From assembly GCA_023374025.1 (NCBI GenBank), contig SIJG01000002.1:4509772-4573771 (forward strand): a stretch of 64,000 bases of DNA, written 5' to 3'. The notes under the pieces are model-generated. The model was not told where the DNA came from, did no database searches, and saw only the letters and a program-made list of their open reading frames with translations. The DNA is from Heterodera schachtii. Its lineage: Eukaryota > Nematoda > Chromadorea > Rhabditida > Heteroderidae. The position numbers and the translations under genes were made by a program. Every line of letters begins with the position of its first letter. Position 1 is the stretch's first letter. Below, in pieces: positions 31,392-42,541 of this stretch.

Positions 31392-32410
31392 CACATAGAA
31401 ATTTTTTTTGTTTTTAATGGTAAAAACGTGTTTTCCAGGAGTATTCGGGGTCGCTGAACAAATATGACATCCATTTCGACCAATTTCGAACCCCGGACCT
31501 GAATTCGAACAAAAGTCGAAAATTCATTTTTCACCTAATACTTTTATTGTCTAAAATCGATGAAAATACAATGAATTGAATAGGAAATAGGGGATTCATG
31601 GCCGTTCCATGCATTTGAATCGATTTTGAACAATAAAGACGGATTTTGGTGAAAAATGAATTTTCAACTTTTGTTCGAGTCCAGGTCCGGCATTCGAAAC
31701 TGGTCGAAATGGATGTTATATTCGTGATCAGTAGGGATGCGATTTTTAGTGATTTAACTAATTTTTTTGCTCAATTGTTTTGTAGAAAGGAGCTCAAAAA
31801 ACGCATTTCTGCGTTGAAATTTTTCGATTTGGATCTCACTATCGGTCACTAGAAATCACTATTTTGGCGCTTCGTAACTAAAATAGTGAAAATTCACTAT
31901 TTTGGCGTTTTGTCACTATTTTTTCACTATTTCAGCATTTTTTGGAAAATTCCTTAATAAAAATGCAATAAAAACGAAAAATACACCCCTAAGAATCGAA
32001 CAAAATTTTTTTTTCAAAAAATACACCCCTAAGAATCGACCTCAAAATGCGCCCCTAAGAATTGGAAAATTTTATCAAAAATTCATCCCCCAAATTTTTT
32101 TTTTCTTGGCAAAATTTTTGGTTAAAAATGTCATTTTTTGCTGAGAAAATATTAGAAAGGAAATGTACCTCATTTGCACTGCAATCAGTGAATAAAAATT
32201 AATTTTGCTCATTTTTGGCTGAAAAATATGTCACTAAAACGTCACTATTTCGGACTTTTTTTCACTATTTTGTCACTATTTTGGCATTTTCACTCACTAT
32301 TTTAGTTAACTATTTTGAGATTTTTCGTCACTAAAAGTCGCATCCCTAGTGATCAGCGACCCGAATACGTTTGGAAGCACGTTTTTATCTAAAAAAAAAT
32401 TTTTTATGTG
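31392..32410. mobile_element. Foldback element interrupted by a hAT MITE
   Basis: The left arm (31392 to about 31540, CACATAG... GGGGTCGCTG... AAAGTCGAAAATTC) pairs with a right arm split in two (31645-31731 and 32349-32410, ending TTTTATGTG). Arm cores share the CGAAYCCCGGACCTGAATTC theme with the foldback at 3682. Its own flanks (GGTTCTATTGTTCAACCC on the left, ACCCAACCCTCC... ATTATATTCG-like on the right) resemble the 120-bp element at 11242, so it appears to have inserted into such an element. Confidence 0.7.
31732..32348. mobile_element. Nested hAT-type MITE, 617 bp, perfect 8-bp target duplication
   Basis: The inverted ends TAGGGATGCGATTTTTAGTG and its complement (one mismatch over 21 bp) are flanked by GTGATCAG at 31724-31731 and 32349-32356. 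The core is AT-rich with repeated TCACTATTTTGGC and ACACCCCTAAGAAT motifs. No transposase. It splits the right arm of the foldback element. Confidence 0.92.
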
Positions 32411-32469
32411 ACTCTGCAAGTACCCAACCCTCCTCCAAGGACAGCTTATATTCGTGGATGGTGGGGTTC

Positions 32470-32685
32470 TAAGTGAGTAAATAAGAGTCACGGCACACCA
32501 ACTGAAAAATAAATTGGGGAAATGAATGAATGAAAGGGTCAAAAGGTTAAGACGAAGACGAGGAAGTCTTTCAAAATTGATTTTCAAATTTTAATCTCAC
32601 AATTCTGATGGTCAAAAATTGAGCCAAATAAATGCGAAAAATCAGAAAAAAGGAAACAATAAACGTACAGAATTTCTGAAGGCAT
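32470..32685 (-). pseudogene. Type B first exon and broken membrane exon
   Basis: Exon 1 at 32685-32669 (MPSEIL, donor GTACG). After ATTTTTCAG at about 32503 the minus strand reads WCAVTLIYSLRT and then enters the nested repeats, so the membrane exon is cut after about ten codons. F-box-like and later exons are absent on this side. Confidence 0.55.
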
Positions 32686-32769
32686 TTGCAGCAACAAAAT
32701 GACCGGAAAATACAGGAAGAATGAATGGAATGAGGAAGAGGGTAAGAAAAAAGGCATTTTTATACGAAA

Positions 32770-33280
32770 AAAGTTACAAACAAATACAAAATGTTAAGAT
32801 GCTGCTGCGCAAAAAAATTTGACGAAATTCATTTTCAAATTGGGACGCCAATTTGAACATTGTCCAATTTAATTTGTGGGATGGCGGCATTAATTGCATT
32901 GAGTGAGAGCCGAAATAGCATTCATTTTGATGTCGAGAAATTAAAAAAAAATTTGAGAAATGGCCGATCTCATCAATTGGAATTTGATTTGATGCTCTCG
33001 TTTTCCCCTTATAAATGCTTTTGTTGGTTCTTACATTTACTTGTTTGTTTGTTTTTGTGGGAGAATTACTTGGTATCAACTAAAGGCTAGCAGAAAATTG
33101 TTATGCCATGGCATTTTTTATGTTGCGCCACTGTTTAATCAAATCCGTTTTATCAACGATTACTCACAATTAATGAATTAATTACATGCACATAAAATAT
33201 AATGGATTTGCGAGCAAGCAAAGGTCAAATACAATACAAACAGATTATACACAATACAATATTGAAATAGCACAGTGCCA
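32770..33280 (-). repeat. Inverted copy of the segment at 49985-50490
   Basis: About 510 bp here is the near-exact reverse complement of 49985-50490. It covers a type B 3' flank (AACGATTACTCACAATTAAT, GCAAGCAAAGGTCAAATAC) and a stretch with a type A C-terminal exon fragment (GAACATTGTCCAATTTAATT). The two copies are 17 kb apart in inverted orientation. Confidence 0.8.
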
Positions 33281-33348
33281 ACATATCATTTGGGTCACAT
33301 AATTGCATCAATCAATTAATTAATTCATCATTTATTTGCTGTTGTTGA

Positions 33349-34590
33349 TCAGTGATCACTCGACCCGGGAGAAGCGTCGTCGAGGAGAAGACTGAAGAAA
33401 ACATTGTTCAATTAATGATTGGACTCATAAACAAATGAATGTTTAAAAATTGTTCACCCGTCGTCGTATCCGCCGTCTCTGATCCAAATGTCAATTGGGT
33501 TCGGTTGAGCATGCGTTTCATCCAACACCTTTTTCCAATTTCTCCAATCCCACGCAATTGGACAACGGATGAGCCAAAAAGCATTTTCATATTGTTTAAG
33601 ATACAATTTCTCCTCAGTCACTTCGTTGATCAGATCAAATGGCATAACCGAGTCAAGCGGAGAAGACGACAGAAAGCGAATGCGAAAAGTAACCGGAGAA
33701 GAAGCATTGGAAAATGCCTAAAAATGGGACAAAAAATCATAGAAAAGCCAATTAAAAAGGGATAATCACCGTTTTTAGCTGTTCAATCGTTGACGACCAT
33801 TGACCAATTGGTGAATTAGCAGAGCATTTAAGCAACTTCGGCACAGCATTTGGACAAGGCGTGAATAACCATTTGGTCACCGCTTGGCCATCCGACGCAT
33901 TTGCACTGTCATCGGAAGGAAATTCCGGGAGAATGGCGTCCTCGAAAAAGACACCGTTAAGAGATTGCCAATCGCTGAGAAGTGACGGGGTCAATTGGCG
34001 CAAATGGCGAAAAGCGATGGTGTTCAAATACATCACATCAATGGAGTCGTGGAGAATTGGCCAAATGTTGAGCAAAACAAATTCCAAAATGCGAACATTT
34101 TCAGTGCGAATGATCAAATCCGTTGTACAAATGGCGAAAATACGACGGTGAAAACGGCGGAGAAATTCGACGACATTTTGATCGATGTACCTAAAAAGCA
34201 GAAAATCAGACGAAAAATCCAAAATTAATCAATTTTTACATGATCTGAATGCCTCGGAATCCGATGACTTTGTTGGGCAACGGATTTTGCGGAATTGGCA
34301 ATGGATTTCCATCGGAATTGACAATTTGCATTTGTTTGGTCCCATTTTCTTGAATGTTCCATTGAATTATGAATTGTTTGTTCAATTTCCATTTGCGTGT
34401 TTTGAAGTGTTCGTCGACGATGCGGTCAAAACGGCGGTTGATCAGTGCAATTTCGAGGCCAAGCTGAGAAGGCGCAAGAAAATCGAACACCAGAAGCCAA
34501 CAGTCGCCGCAGATAAAGCTGAAAATGGGGAGAATTTTATGAAATTTTCAAATTTTTTGATTAATTTTACATTTCGTTTTCTGAAGACAT
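33349..34590 (-). CDS. Type B F-box-family gene without the membrane exon, intact (340 aa)
   Basis: Minus-strand exons 34590-34571 (MSSENE), 34518-34240 (FICGDCWLLVFDFLAPSQLG, LINRRFDRIVDEHFKTRKW), 34190-33770 (YIDQNVVEFLRRFHRRIF, NIWPILHDSIDVMYLN, KWLFTPCPNAVPK), 33717-33458 (AFSNASSPVTFRIRF, MPFDLINEVTEEKLYL, RCPIAWDWRNWKK) and 33391-33349 (GLLLDDASPGSSDH, stop). Total 1023 nt, open throughout, all GT-AG. The first exon is a fusion: ATGTCTTCAGAAA from the normal exon 1 runs directly into ACGAAAT|GTAAAA, the end of the normal membrane exon, so intron 1 and the hydrophobic helix are gone. Product predicted cytosolic. A TATA-like TAGTATAAAAATACC (minus) lies about 90 bp upstream. Confidence 0.8.
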
Positions 34591-35324
34591 TTGCATCAAC
34601 AAAATGACCGGAGAATATAGGGAGAATGGAAGAATGAATGGAATGAGGAAGAGGGGAAGAAAAAAGGTATTTTTATACTAAAATATTAGCATAGCGCTCC
34701 GAGCCTTCGGTGGAAAAGTGGGAATCGGCGTTTGTCGGCTATACATAAATAGAAAGGCGATTCATGCGTCGAATGTCTTCCGCAAACCGTGGCATGAGAG
34801 CATTTTGGCACTTGGTGAAACTGCCGACACATTTGTCTTGGACAGAAATTGGGTTTTTGAGATGCGAAGTGAAAACGGATGGATTTAAGAGGTTACAAAT
34901 GATAAAGTGTTTGGTAAATTATCATTTTTCTTGCTGATATTTATTTGTAATTGTCCCTTATAACTATTTTGAAGCAATTTCGCTAAACGTTCTGATTTTA
35001 TTTTTTGAGCCCGGTGTTGTTATGAAAATTTTCGATCATATCCCTGGGTTGATCCCAAAAAATAATAATAATTCAATTTTGTAACGTTTATTTGTGTTTT
35101 AATTAGAGCATCGCTTAAAACAAAGGGCTCTTTTTTCATTTTAGGCGTCAAATCAATTAAAAAACCTCAGTTTAATTGGCCATAATCAAAAAAGCATGCA
35201 AATAAATACACATTTATTTGTATATTCGAACGAAAGAATCAACAATAAGCATTTTTGATGAGAGGAAATAAGCATCTAAATCCGTTTACAATTTTGTGAG
35301 ATCGATCATTTCTCAAATATAATT

Positions 35325-36262
35325 AATTCGTCTTCAGCGCAATCCGACGATATTTCGAAGCTTTGATCCGCTTCTTTTTCTTCGTCCGCAAGAAGCCATA
35401 AGGCCTAAAATTAAATACAATTTGAATTGGGTGAATTGAATTATCGTTTTACCCACTTACCCATCCGAACTTTTGCCACCACACAAATTAAATTGGACAG
35501 TGTTCAAATTGTCGTCCCAAATTGTCGTCGTTTCCCCATTGATTCGTCGCCGCCTTTTCACTAATTGAGCATCGCTTCAACAGCCATTTTTCACTGAATT
35601 CATAAACATCTTCTCCAACAAGTAATAATGTCAGCTTTTCTTGGGTCCGTTCGTTCACCAATTCAAATGGCTCAATTGGCGATGTTGGCACTTCAAATTT
35701 AATTTTGTAGCTGACAAAAGTGGTGGCACGGGCAAATGACTAAATAAAAAGGAAGCGAAAATCAAAAGATATTCAGTCAGTCGGTCGGTCATTTAACGAA
35801 AATATGGCAGCAACCAGCAGGTCATCTCTTTTAAATACACACCTCCTTAAAACTGTTGATCCAAGAGACGTTCCCTTCTTCGTCAAAATCTACACAAACC
35901 AATCGCTTCGGCTGCCCATTTTTGCTCGGAATGTGCAACCATTTGGACAACGCCTGACCAACAGTTGCATTTGGTCCATCAAAATGATCAGCAATCGCAT
36001 CAGGGAACAAATTATAAGTGTCGATTGAAATCAATTGATCATGATCAGTGAGAATTGTCGATGAAATGCGGCGACGCAATTTGTCCAAATCATCGCCATT
36101 TTTGAAAATCAAACGGCGAATGGTTGTGGCAAAAACGGGCCAAAGTTCACTGGTAAAAACATCCCAAATCGACATAATAACATTTGTGTCTGATTCTATT
36201 CGAATGAGCAAATTGGTGCCATTTCTGTCCAAAATTTGCAAAACAAACACCTTTTTCGTGGG
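35325..36262 (-). pseudogene. Type A gene remnant, 5' truncated and frameshifted
   Basis: The central exon begins abruptly at about 36262 and runs to 35843 (LQILDRNGTNLL, LWPVFATTIRRLIF, RRRISSTILTDHDQL, KWLHIPSKNGQPKRL, WINSFKE). The next exon 35739-35461 (SFARATTFVSYKI, EPFELVNERTQEKLTL, LLKRCSISEKA) has one extra T in AATTTGGGAC, shifting the frame so it stops at EHCPI. The tail 35406-35325 is also shifted relative to the family. No F-box exon. Upstream to 36830 is G-rich and AT-rich spacer with no gene seen. Confidence 0.7.
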
Positions 36263-36834
36263 CAATGACCTTGAAAACCCCGAGATTGTGAACTTTTAAA
36301 ATTTTTCGAGGGGGAGGGGGGGTAGCAAAATAGCCTTTTTGTTACTGTTTGAAATACAATAACAAATTGGGGTAGAAAAAAAAAACCGAAAACATGGAAA
36401 AAAAATGCTAGGAAAACCGGGTCAGAGGACTCTGGCCGGGTTTTTCCACCAGCAGAAAGGCGCCGCTTACAATGAGAACGCTAAATTCAGCCTTTTTGAC
36501 TAGGTATATTAATAATAATAATTCTTCGTCTGTTAGATTTTTAGACCAGAATTTAGTTTAGAAAATTCTATTTGACTTTAAGCTTTTCAAATGATACCAA
36601 CAAATTGCACCACAAAAAAAGCAAAGCAAATAAATGTAAGAATTAATAAAGAAAGCATTTAGACGAGAAATTGATGGCATAAAATCAAATTCCAAATTGG
36701 TGAGATTGGCCATTGCTCAAATATAATTTATAATAATGTTTATCCATTTTAGAACGGATAAATGTGAGTTGATAGATGAGAGTGGTTAAGTACCTAGATG
36801 AGAAAAGGGAAAAAATTCTGCGCTAATATTTTCG

Positions 36835-36847
36835 TATAAAAATGCCC
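36835..36847 (+). promoter_or_regulatory. Type B core promoter (TATA box)
   Basis: TATAAAAATGCCC stands 86 bp before the ATG at 36921. The same box precedes other type B genes at 4256, about 5910, 48208, 50493 and orphan starts near 45459 and 56000. It is followed by a pyrimidine-rich leader (CTCATTCCATTCTCTCATTC) and TTTTGTTGCTGC before the ATG. Confidence 0.6.
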
Positions 36848-36920
36848 TTTTCTTCCCCTCTTACTCATTCCATTCTCTCATTCATTCTCCCTATATTTCC
36901 CGGTCATTTTGTTGCTGCGA

Positions 36921-38623
36921 ATGTCTTCAGCAGAAATTCTGTACGTTTTTTTTTCATACGTTTCGCATTTCTTTTGCTCAAATTTTGGCCAGAATTTGTG
37001 AGATTAAAATTTCAAAATCAATTTTGAAAGATTAGCTTTTTAGAGGCTAATAGGTAGTTTCGTCTTCGTCTTTAATCTTTGACCATTTCATTGCTTTTCC
37101 CTTTCCTTCCATTAATTCATTCATTTCCCCAATTCATTTCGTTCAGTTTGTGTGCCCTGTCGCTTATTCTGTTGGTCGAATATGCCATCATTCTTTGGAT
37201 CAATTTTGACCATATCAAAAAACGACTACGCCCTCACAAAGAAATGTAAGAAAAATTGAAAATTTTGGGAATTTCATAAAAATTATTCAATTTTCAGCTT
37301 TATCTGCGGCGACTGTTGGCTTTTGGTGTTCGATTTTCTTGCGCCTTCTCAGCTCGGCCTCGAAATTGCACTGATCAACCGCCGTTTTAACTGCATCGTA
37401 GACGAACACTTCAAAACACGCAAATGGAAATTGGGTGATATACGAATTCGCCACAAAATTGGAGAGAATGGCACTAAGCAAATGCAAATTGTCAATTACG
37501 ATGAAATCCATTGCCAATACCGCAAAATCCGTTGCCCAACAAAGTCATCGGATTCGGAAGCATTCATATCTTGTAAAAATTTGATTAAATTGGAATTTTT
37601 CGTCTAAATTTTCTGCTTTTCAGCTACATCGACAGAAATGTTATCGCATTTCTCCGCCTTTTCCACCGTTTTTTCGCCTTTTCTTCAATATACTTGGTCA
37701 TCACTGAAAATGTTTGCGTTTCGGAATTTGTTTTGCTCAACGTTTTGCCAATGCTTCGCGACTCCATTGTTGTGATGCTTTTGAATACCACCGCTTTTCG
37801 TCGTTTCCGCCAATTGGCCCCGTCATTGCTCAACGATTGTCCATCTCTTCACACTGTCATTTTCAAAGATGCCATTCTCCCGGAATTTCCGCCCGATGAA
37901 AGTGCCAATGCGTCGGATGGCCAAGCGGTGGTCAAATGGCTGTTTACGCCTTGTCCGAACAGTCTGCCAAAGATGTTGCATTTCCATGACTTTTCGCTGG
38001 ATCAATGGACGTCAACGATTGAACAGCTCAAAGCGGTGGATTTTTCCCAAAAATTTCATTTGTTTTTCTATGATTTTCGTCCCATTTTAGGCATTTTCCA
38101 ATGCTTCTTCTCCGGTTACTTTTCGCATTCGCTTTCACTTTCCGTCGTCTTCTCCAATTGACTTTGTTGTGCCAATTGATCTGATCAACGAAGTGACTGG
38201 AGAGAAATTGATACTGGAAATATATGCAAATGATTGTTGCCTCAAGCGTTGTCCAATTGGATGGGATGAGAAAAAATGGGAAAATGTGTGGGAAGAATTA
38301 AGTGCTCGACAGAACTCAATTGACATTCGGATCAGAGATGGCGGATACGATGACGGGTGAACAAAATTTAAAATGCTTACAAATTAATGATTTATGAGTC
38401 CAATCGTCGACAATTTTTCTTCGATTTTGTTCTTTAAATTTGTATCCAAAAATGTACAGTTTTGTTTTGAAATGGACAGAATTATGGTACAAAAAATCAA
38501 GGATGTTTAGTTGATTTGACTCATAAAATGCCAATGACTTATAATTTGAAATGGAGTTAATCATCGTTTTTCAGTCTTCTCGACGCCGCTTCTCCTGGAC
38601 CGAGTGATCAGCAGCAGAAATGA
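36921..38623 (+). pseudogene. Type B F-box-family gene, complete exons, one-base deletion
   Basis: Exons 36921-36940 (MSSAEIL), 37147-37245 (CALSLILLVEYAIILWINF, then KKRLRPHKE), 37298-37572 (FICGDCWLLVFDFLAPSQLG, LINRRFNCIVDEHFKTRKW), 37624-38035 (YIDRNVIAFLRLFHRFF, KWLFTPCPNSLPK), 38091-38356 (AFSNASSPVTFRIRF, VPIDLINEVTGEKLIL, RCPIGWDEKKW) and 38575-38623 (GLLDAASPGPSDQQQK, stop). One base is missing near 37502 (VNYDEIHCQ where relatives read VNSDGNPLP), and the exon sum is 3n+2. Everything else is intact, including the single transmembrane helix followed by KKRLRPHK. It could be a sequencing error in an otherwise functional gene. Confidence 0.75.
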
Positions 38624-38989
38624 ATTAATTAATGAATTAATTGGCTGGTGTAATTATGTGACCGAAATGATATGTTGGTTGCACTTTGCCATTTGAATAT
38701 TGCCTAATTGTTTGTTTGTCTGTTTGTATTTGACCTTTGCTTTCTCGCAAATGCGCCCATTTCCATTGTATTTTATGTATATATGTGAAATTCATTGTGA
38801 TGATGCTTACCGAAAACTTCCTGAGATTCGCGACTTACCGCCGAGTCCGAAAACTCCGAAACACAAAATCCGACTTTTCAAAAATTCTCACACCCTTAAA
38901 AATCGAGTAAAACTTTTTATAATTTAATTTTTAATTCGAGATTGATAAGAAAATATGAAAAAAAAGTCGTTGAACAATTTAGTGCTCAT

Positions 38990-39330
38990 TCAGTTGGACC
39001 TAACGGTTTTTCCAAAAAAATTTTCCTAGCCCCCTAGAATTTTGTTCGTCTTTTTCCGAGCCGTTTGGTTGCAAAAGTTCTCATAATAAGTCGTGAAAGC
39101 TTCTTCAAAGGGTTTAGCTTCTTTAAAGGGTTTCTCTCGATCACTCTGCTGAGAAATATAAGCAATCCATTAAATATTCAGGCATTTTTTTATTGTGATA
39201 ATGAGTAGATAATTAGAAAACCCCGAAACCCGACCAATTTGGTGCACTCCGACGGACCCGTCTATCCCCGACAAATGCCGATCGACCCCGACTTTTCCAA
39301 CGGTGCTGTGACGTTAGTCAAAAAAACCAT
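38990..39330 (+). repeat. Dispersed repeat family member
   Basis: The block TTGCAAAAGTTCTCATAATA ... GTGAAAGCTTCTTC ... GAAAACCCCGAAACCCGACC ... CTATCCCCGACAAATGCCGA is shared with 45262-45420 and 55815-55965 (plus) and with about 62930-63230 (minus). No ORF or clear ends were resolved; it is likely an old transposon fragment. Confidence 0.6.
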
Positions 39331-39470
39331 CAAATCAGACATTTGTCATTTTCATGTATTTTATCGGTTACTTATATAAAATTAATTAAGTAATAAATTT
39401 AAATATTATTAAACAAACTATTCATAATAATAATATTCTAATTTGAAAATTCATTTGATTAATGTAAAAC

Positions 39471-40006
39471 CAGGGCTCCCAGATCAAAATTTTCAAAAGC
39501 CTCATTTGGCAGGAAAAAAAGCCTCATTTTTACAAAATTTATTCAAAACACGTTTAAAATGTTCAAATGTTATATTTTTGATTTTCCATGATCAATTTGA
39601 GCAATTTTTGTTGAAATAAGCATTTTGTGAGATTCTGAGCTTTTTAGTGTCCGGCGGTGCCGATAGGCGCCGCCGGCGGGGGAAAAATTGAGAACTTTGA
39701 CCATATTTTTAGCAGATTTTCATTAAAAAAAAAATTTATAATTTTATGGATTTTCGAAAAAAATAGTAAATTTCTGACTAAATTTGGGTGAGATTTCCGT
39801 TTGATACTCTATTAAAAACCAAAATTCAAATTAAATATTTGTCAAACATTATGCCAATTTACAGACTCTTACGATTTTCCCCAAAAGCCTCAAAAAGCCT
39901 CAAAATTTCTCAAAAAACCACAAAAAGCCTCATTTTGAAAATTTAGCCTCATTGACCTATGAAAAAACCACAAAATGAGGCTAAATCCTCAGATCTGGGA
40001 GCCCTG
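39471..40006. mobile_element. hAT-type MITE, 536 bp, perfect 8-bp target duplication
   Basis: The inverted ends CAGGGCTCCCAGATC / GATCTGGGAGCCCTG are flanked by TGTAAAAC at 39463-39470 and 40007-40014. The core carries repeated AAAAGCCTCAAAAT motifs and one GC-rich hairpin (39651-39679) of the same type as those in the element at 30006. No transposase. The spacer 40015-40614 to its right shows no gene. Confidence 0.92.
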
Positions 40007-40614
40007 TGTAAAACCCATACATTGATAAATTTAAAAATTTTTCCTCCTTTTCTCATTCATACAGTCAGGTGCAAAAGTATTGGAGCAAAAAAAAAATTCT
40101 TTTTTTTTAATTTTGTAGAAAATTTTTACTAACTCTAGGAATTTTTTTTCGAAAATTTCCCCAATTTTCAGTGTGTTTTAGAGTCTTCAGATCACCATGA
40201 AGGAGTGATCTGGTCAAGTAGGTGTAAAAAACTTTTTTGATCAGCATCAAAAGTAATGTTAGCATGAACTACACATATTTTAGAATTTTTGGCCCATAAA
40301 ATATTGACTTTTCAAATGTTCTGTCTGATTTGGGGATAATGACCAAATTTTGTTGATTTCTTACCGCAATTCTGCAGTATTACCCAATCAATGCCAACTT
40401 CATTTTCTTAAATGGCTCAATTAGTATTTTTGACACGCAAAACTTAAAAAAGAATGCTTACAATTAGGCATAAGCTGTTCAATTAATATCAAATGTGTGT
40501 TTTTTCGATCGAATGAAAGAGTCAACAAAAGCATTTCTGAGAATAAATGAGAGAATCAAATCAAATTGGTGAGACCGATCGTTTCTCAAATATAATTAAT
40601 TCATTTCCACGCAA

Positions 40615-41930
40615 TTAGACGACATTTTCCATGCTTTGATCCGCTTCTTTTTCTTTTTCTTCCGCTGGGGGCGACAATGGCCTAAAATTAAACACAATTT
40701 GAATTGGGTGATGAATGAATTAAATTAATCTTTTACACTTACCCAATGAAATTAATGCCGACATCCCACAAATTAAATTGGACAATGTTCAAATAATTGT
40801 CGTCCCAATTTTCGTCGTTTTCCCACTGATCCGTCGCCGCCTTTTCACTAATTGGGCATCGCTTCAACAGCCAAACACCAAGCGATTCATCTTCGTCTTC
40901 TCCGACCTTCATCAGTGTCAGCCTTTCTTTGGTCCGTTCATTCACCAATTCAAATGGCTCAATTGGCGACAGTAAAACATCAAAACAAATTTTGTAGCTG
41001 ACAGAAGAAGCGGTGGCACGGCGAAATGTCTAAACAAAATAAAAGGAAGCATAAATCAAAGGCATCGATCATTTATGTGACCAACACACACACCTCCTTA
41101 AAACTGTTGACCCAATCCAAGTTTCCGTCTGCATCTACATATTGGAGAAACAATCGTTTCGGTTGACCATTTTTTGTCGGCGTGTGCAACCATTTGGACA
41201 ATGCTTGGCCAGCAGTTGCATTCGGTCCATCGTCAGCAATTCCATCGGGGAACAGAAAACTGGATTCGATTGAATTCAATTGGCAAAGATGATCAGTGAG
41301 AATTGTTGGCGAAATCCGGCGAAGCAAATTGTCCAAATCATTGGCATTAGTAAAGCGCAAATGGCGAATGTTTGTCACAAAAATGGGCCAAATTTCACTG
41401 ATAACAAAATCCCAAATCGGATGGACATCTTCGGTTTCATATGAAGGCACAATCAACTCCAATTTGGTGCCCATTCTGTCCCAAATTTGCTTGTTGGCAT
41501 GGAGAAATTCGAGCACAGAATGGTCAATGTAACTGAAGAAATATTAAAATGCCTTAATATGTATAAACAAAAGTTTAAAATTACTCAATCTGAAGGTCCT
41601 TAAAGCGGATTTTGTTGGGAAACGGACGATCCGGCATCGGAAATGCCACAAAATTGCCATCGACACGTACAGAGAGTTTCGCTTCTGGTCCAATGCCCTC
41701 GCAAATTTTGATTGTTTTCCAAATTGTCAATTCCGTTTTGCCATCAAAATGCGTGTCCACCAGCACATCAAAACGGTCAGAAAGCAATGCCATTTTGAGG
41801 CCAAGTTGAGGACGATCAAAAGATGGGAGAATGTCCATCCATACGTCGCCACAAATCCAACTGAAACATGGGAAAAAAGAATTGTGTAAATTAAAAATGT
41901 AATTTGATTAATTTCTTACCGTCTGTTCAT
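40615..41930 (-). CDS. Type A F-box-family gene, intact (359 aa)
   Basis: Minus-strand exons 41930-41920 (MNRR), 41860-41585 (WICGDVWMDILPSFDRPQLG, LLSDRFDVLVDTHFDGK, PMPDRPFPNKIRF), 41532-41094 (YIDHSVLEFLHANKQIW, SEIWPIFVTNIRHLRF, KWLHTPTKNGQPKRL, DWVNSFKE), 41029-40743 (TFRRATASSVSYKI, EPFELVNERTKERLTL, LLKRCPISEKA) and 40681-40615 (GPLSPPAEEKEKEADQ, stop). Total 1080 nt, open, all GT-AG. No signal peptide or membrane segment. The 5' half (E1, F-box exon and start of the central exon) is duplicated at 52001-52475 in the hexokinase block. Confidence 0.85.
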
Positions 41931-42198
41931 TTTTTGCTGCAATTAACACACTTTTGCCGTTTTGACAATTAATTGGTGACACAAGAACAAATATCTAATT
42001 ATTTTAATAATAAATGCCTTTCTTAAACAATAAGCAAATCGACTGAAAACAAAAATGTAAAAAAAGAGACAGACATAAAATGGCATTTTAACTACGAGGA
42101 AATCCAAAATTGATTTTGAAATTTTAATATCGAAATTGATGAAAAACAGAGCAAAAGAAAATACGAAATATCAAAAAAAAAAAAAATAATAAACGTAC

Positions 42199-42215
42199 AG
42201 AATTTCTGAAGACAT
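42199..42215 (-). pseudogene. Orphan type B exon 1
   Basis: Minus strand reads ATGTCTTCAGAAATTCT then the donor GTACG, identical to exon 1 of other type B genes (MSSEIL), with the TTTGCTGCTGC leader in front. No further type B exon follows on this strand. The duplicate is at 52744-52760. Confidence 0.6.
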
Positions 42216-42451
42216 TTGCAGCAGCAAATGACCGGAAAATATAGGGAGAATGAACACCGATCAACGAGTGCTCAACAATAATCAAGCAATACGGCGAAAA
42301 ATCATGATGGAAAATGAAAGATGTGATGAAGAAGAGCGTGGCATTTGGCCAAATTGTGGCGCCCAAAAACGGGAGAATTCATTTCTGTCACCATTCACGC
42401 CATTTTATACTCAAATTTTTTCCACTGAAAAAAGTTCGTTACAAAAGTGTA

Positions 42452-42459
42452 TAAAAGGG
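42452..42459 (+). promoter_or_regulatory. TATA box of hexokinase
   Basis: TATAAAAG within AAGTGTATAAAAGGGCACG, 90 bp before the hexokinase ATG; the copy at 52997 is identical. The position fits a core promoter. No spliced-leader acceptor was obvious. Confidence 0.55.
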
Positions 42460-42541
42460 CACGATTTTGCTTGGACTGGTCATATTGTTCATTCAACACA
42501 TCTTCATATTGCCTACCTACCTAAATCATATTTTGCTGCTA

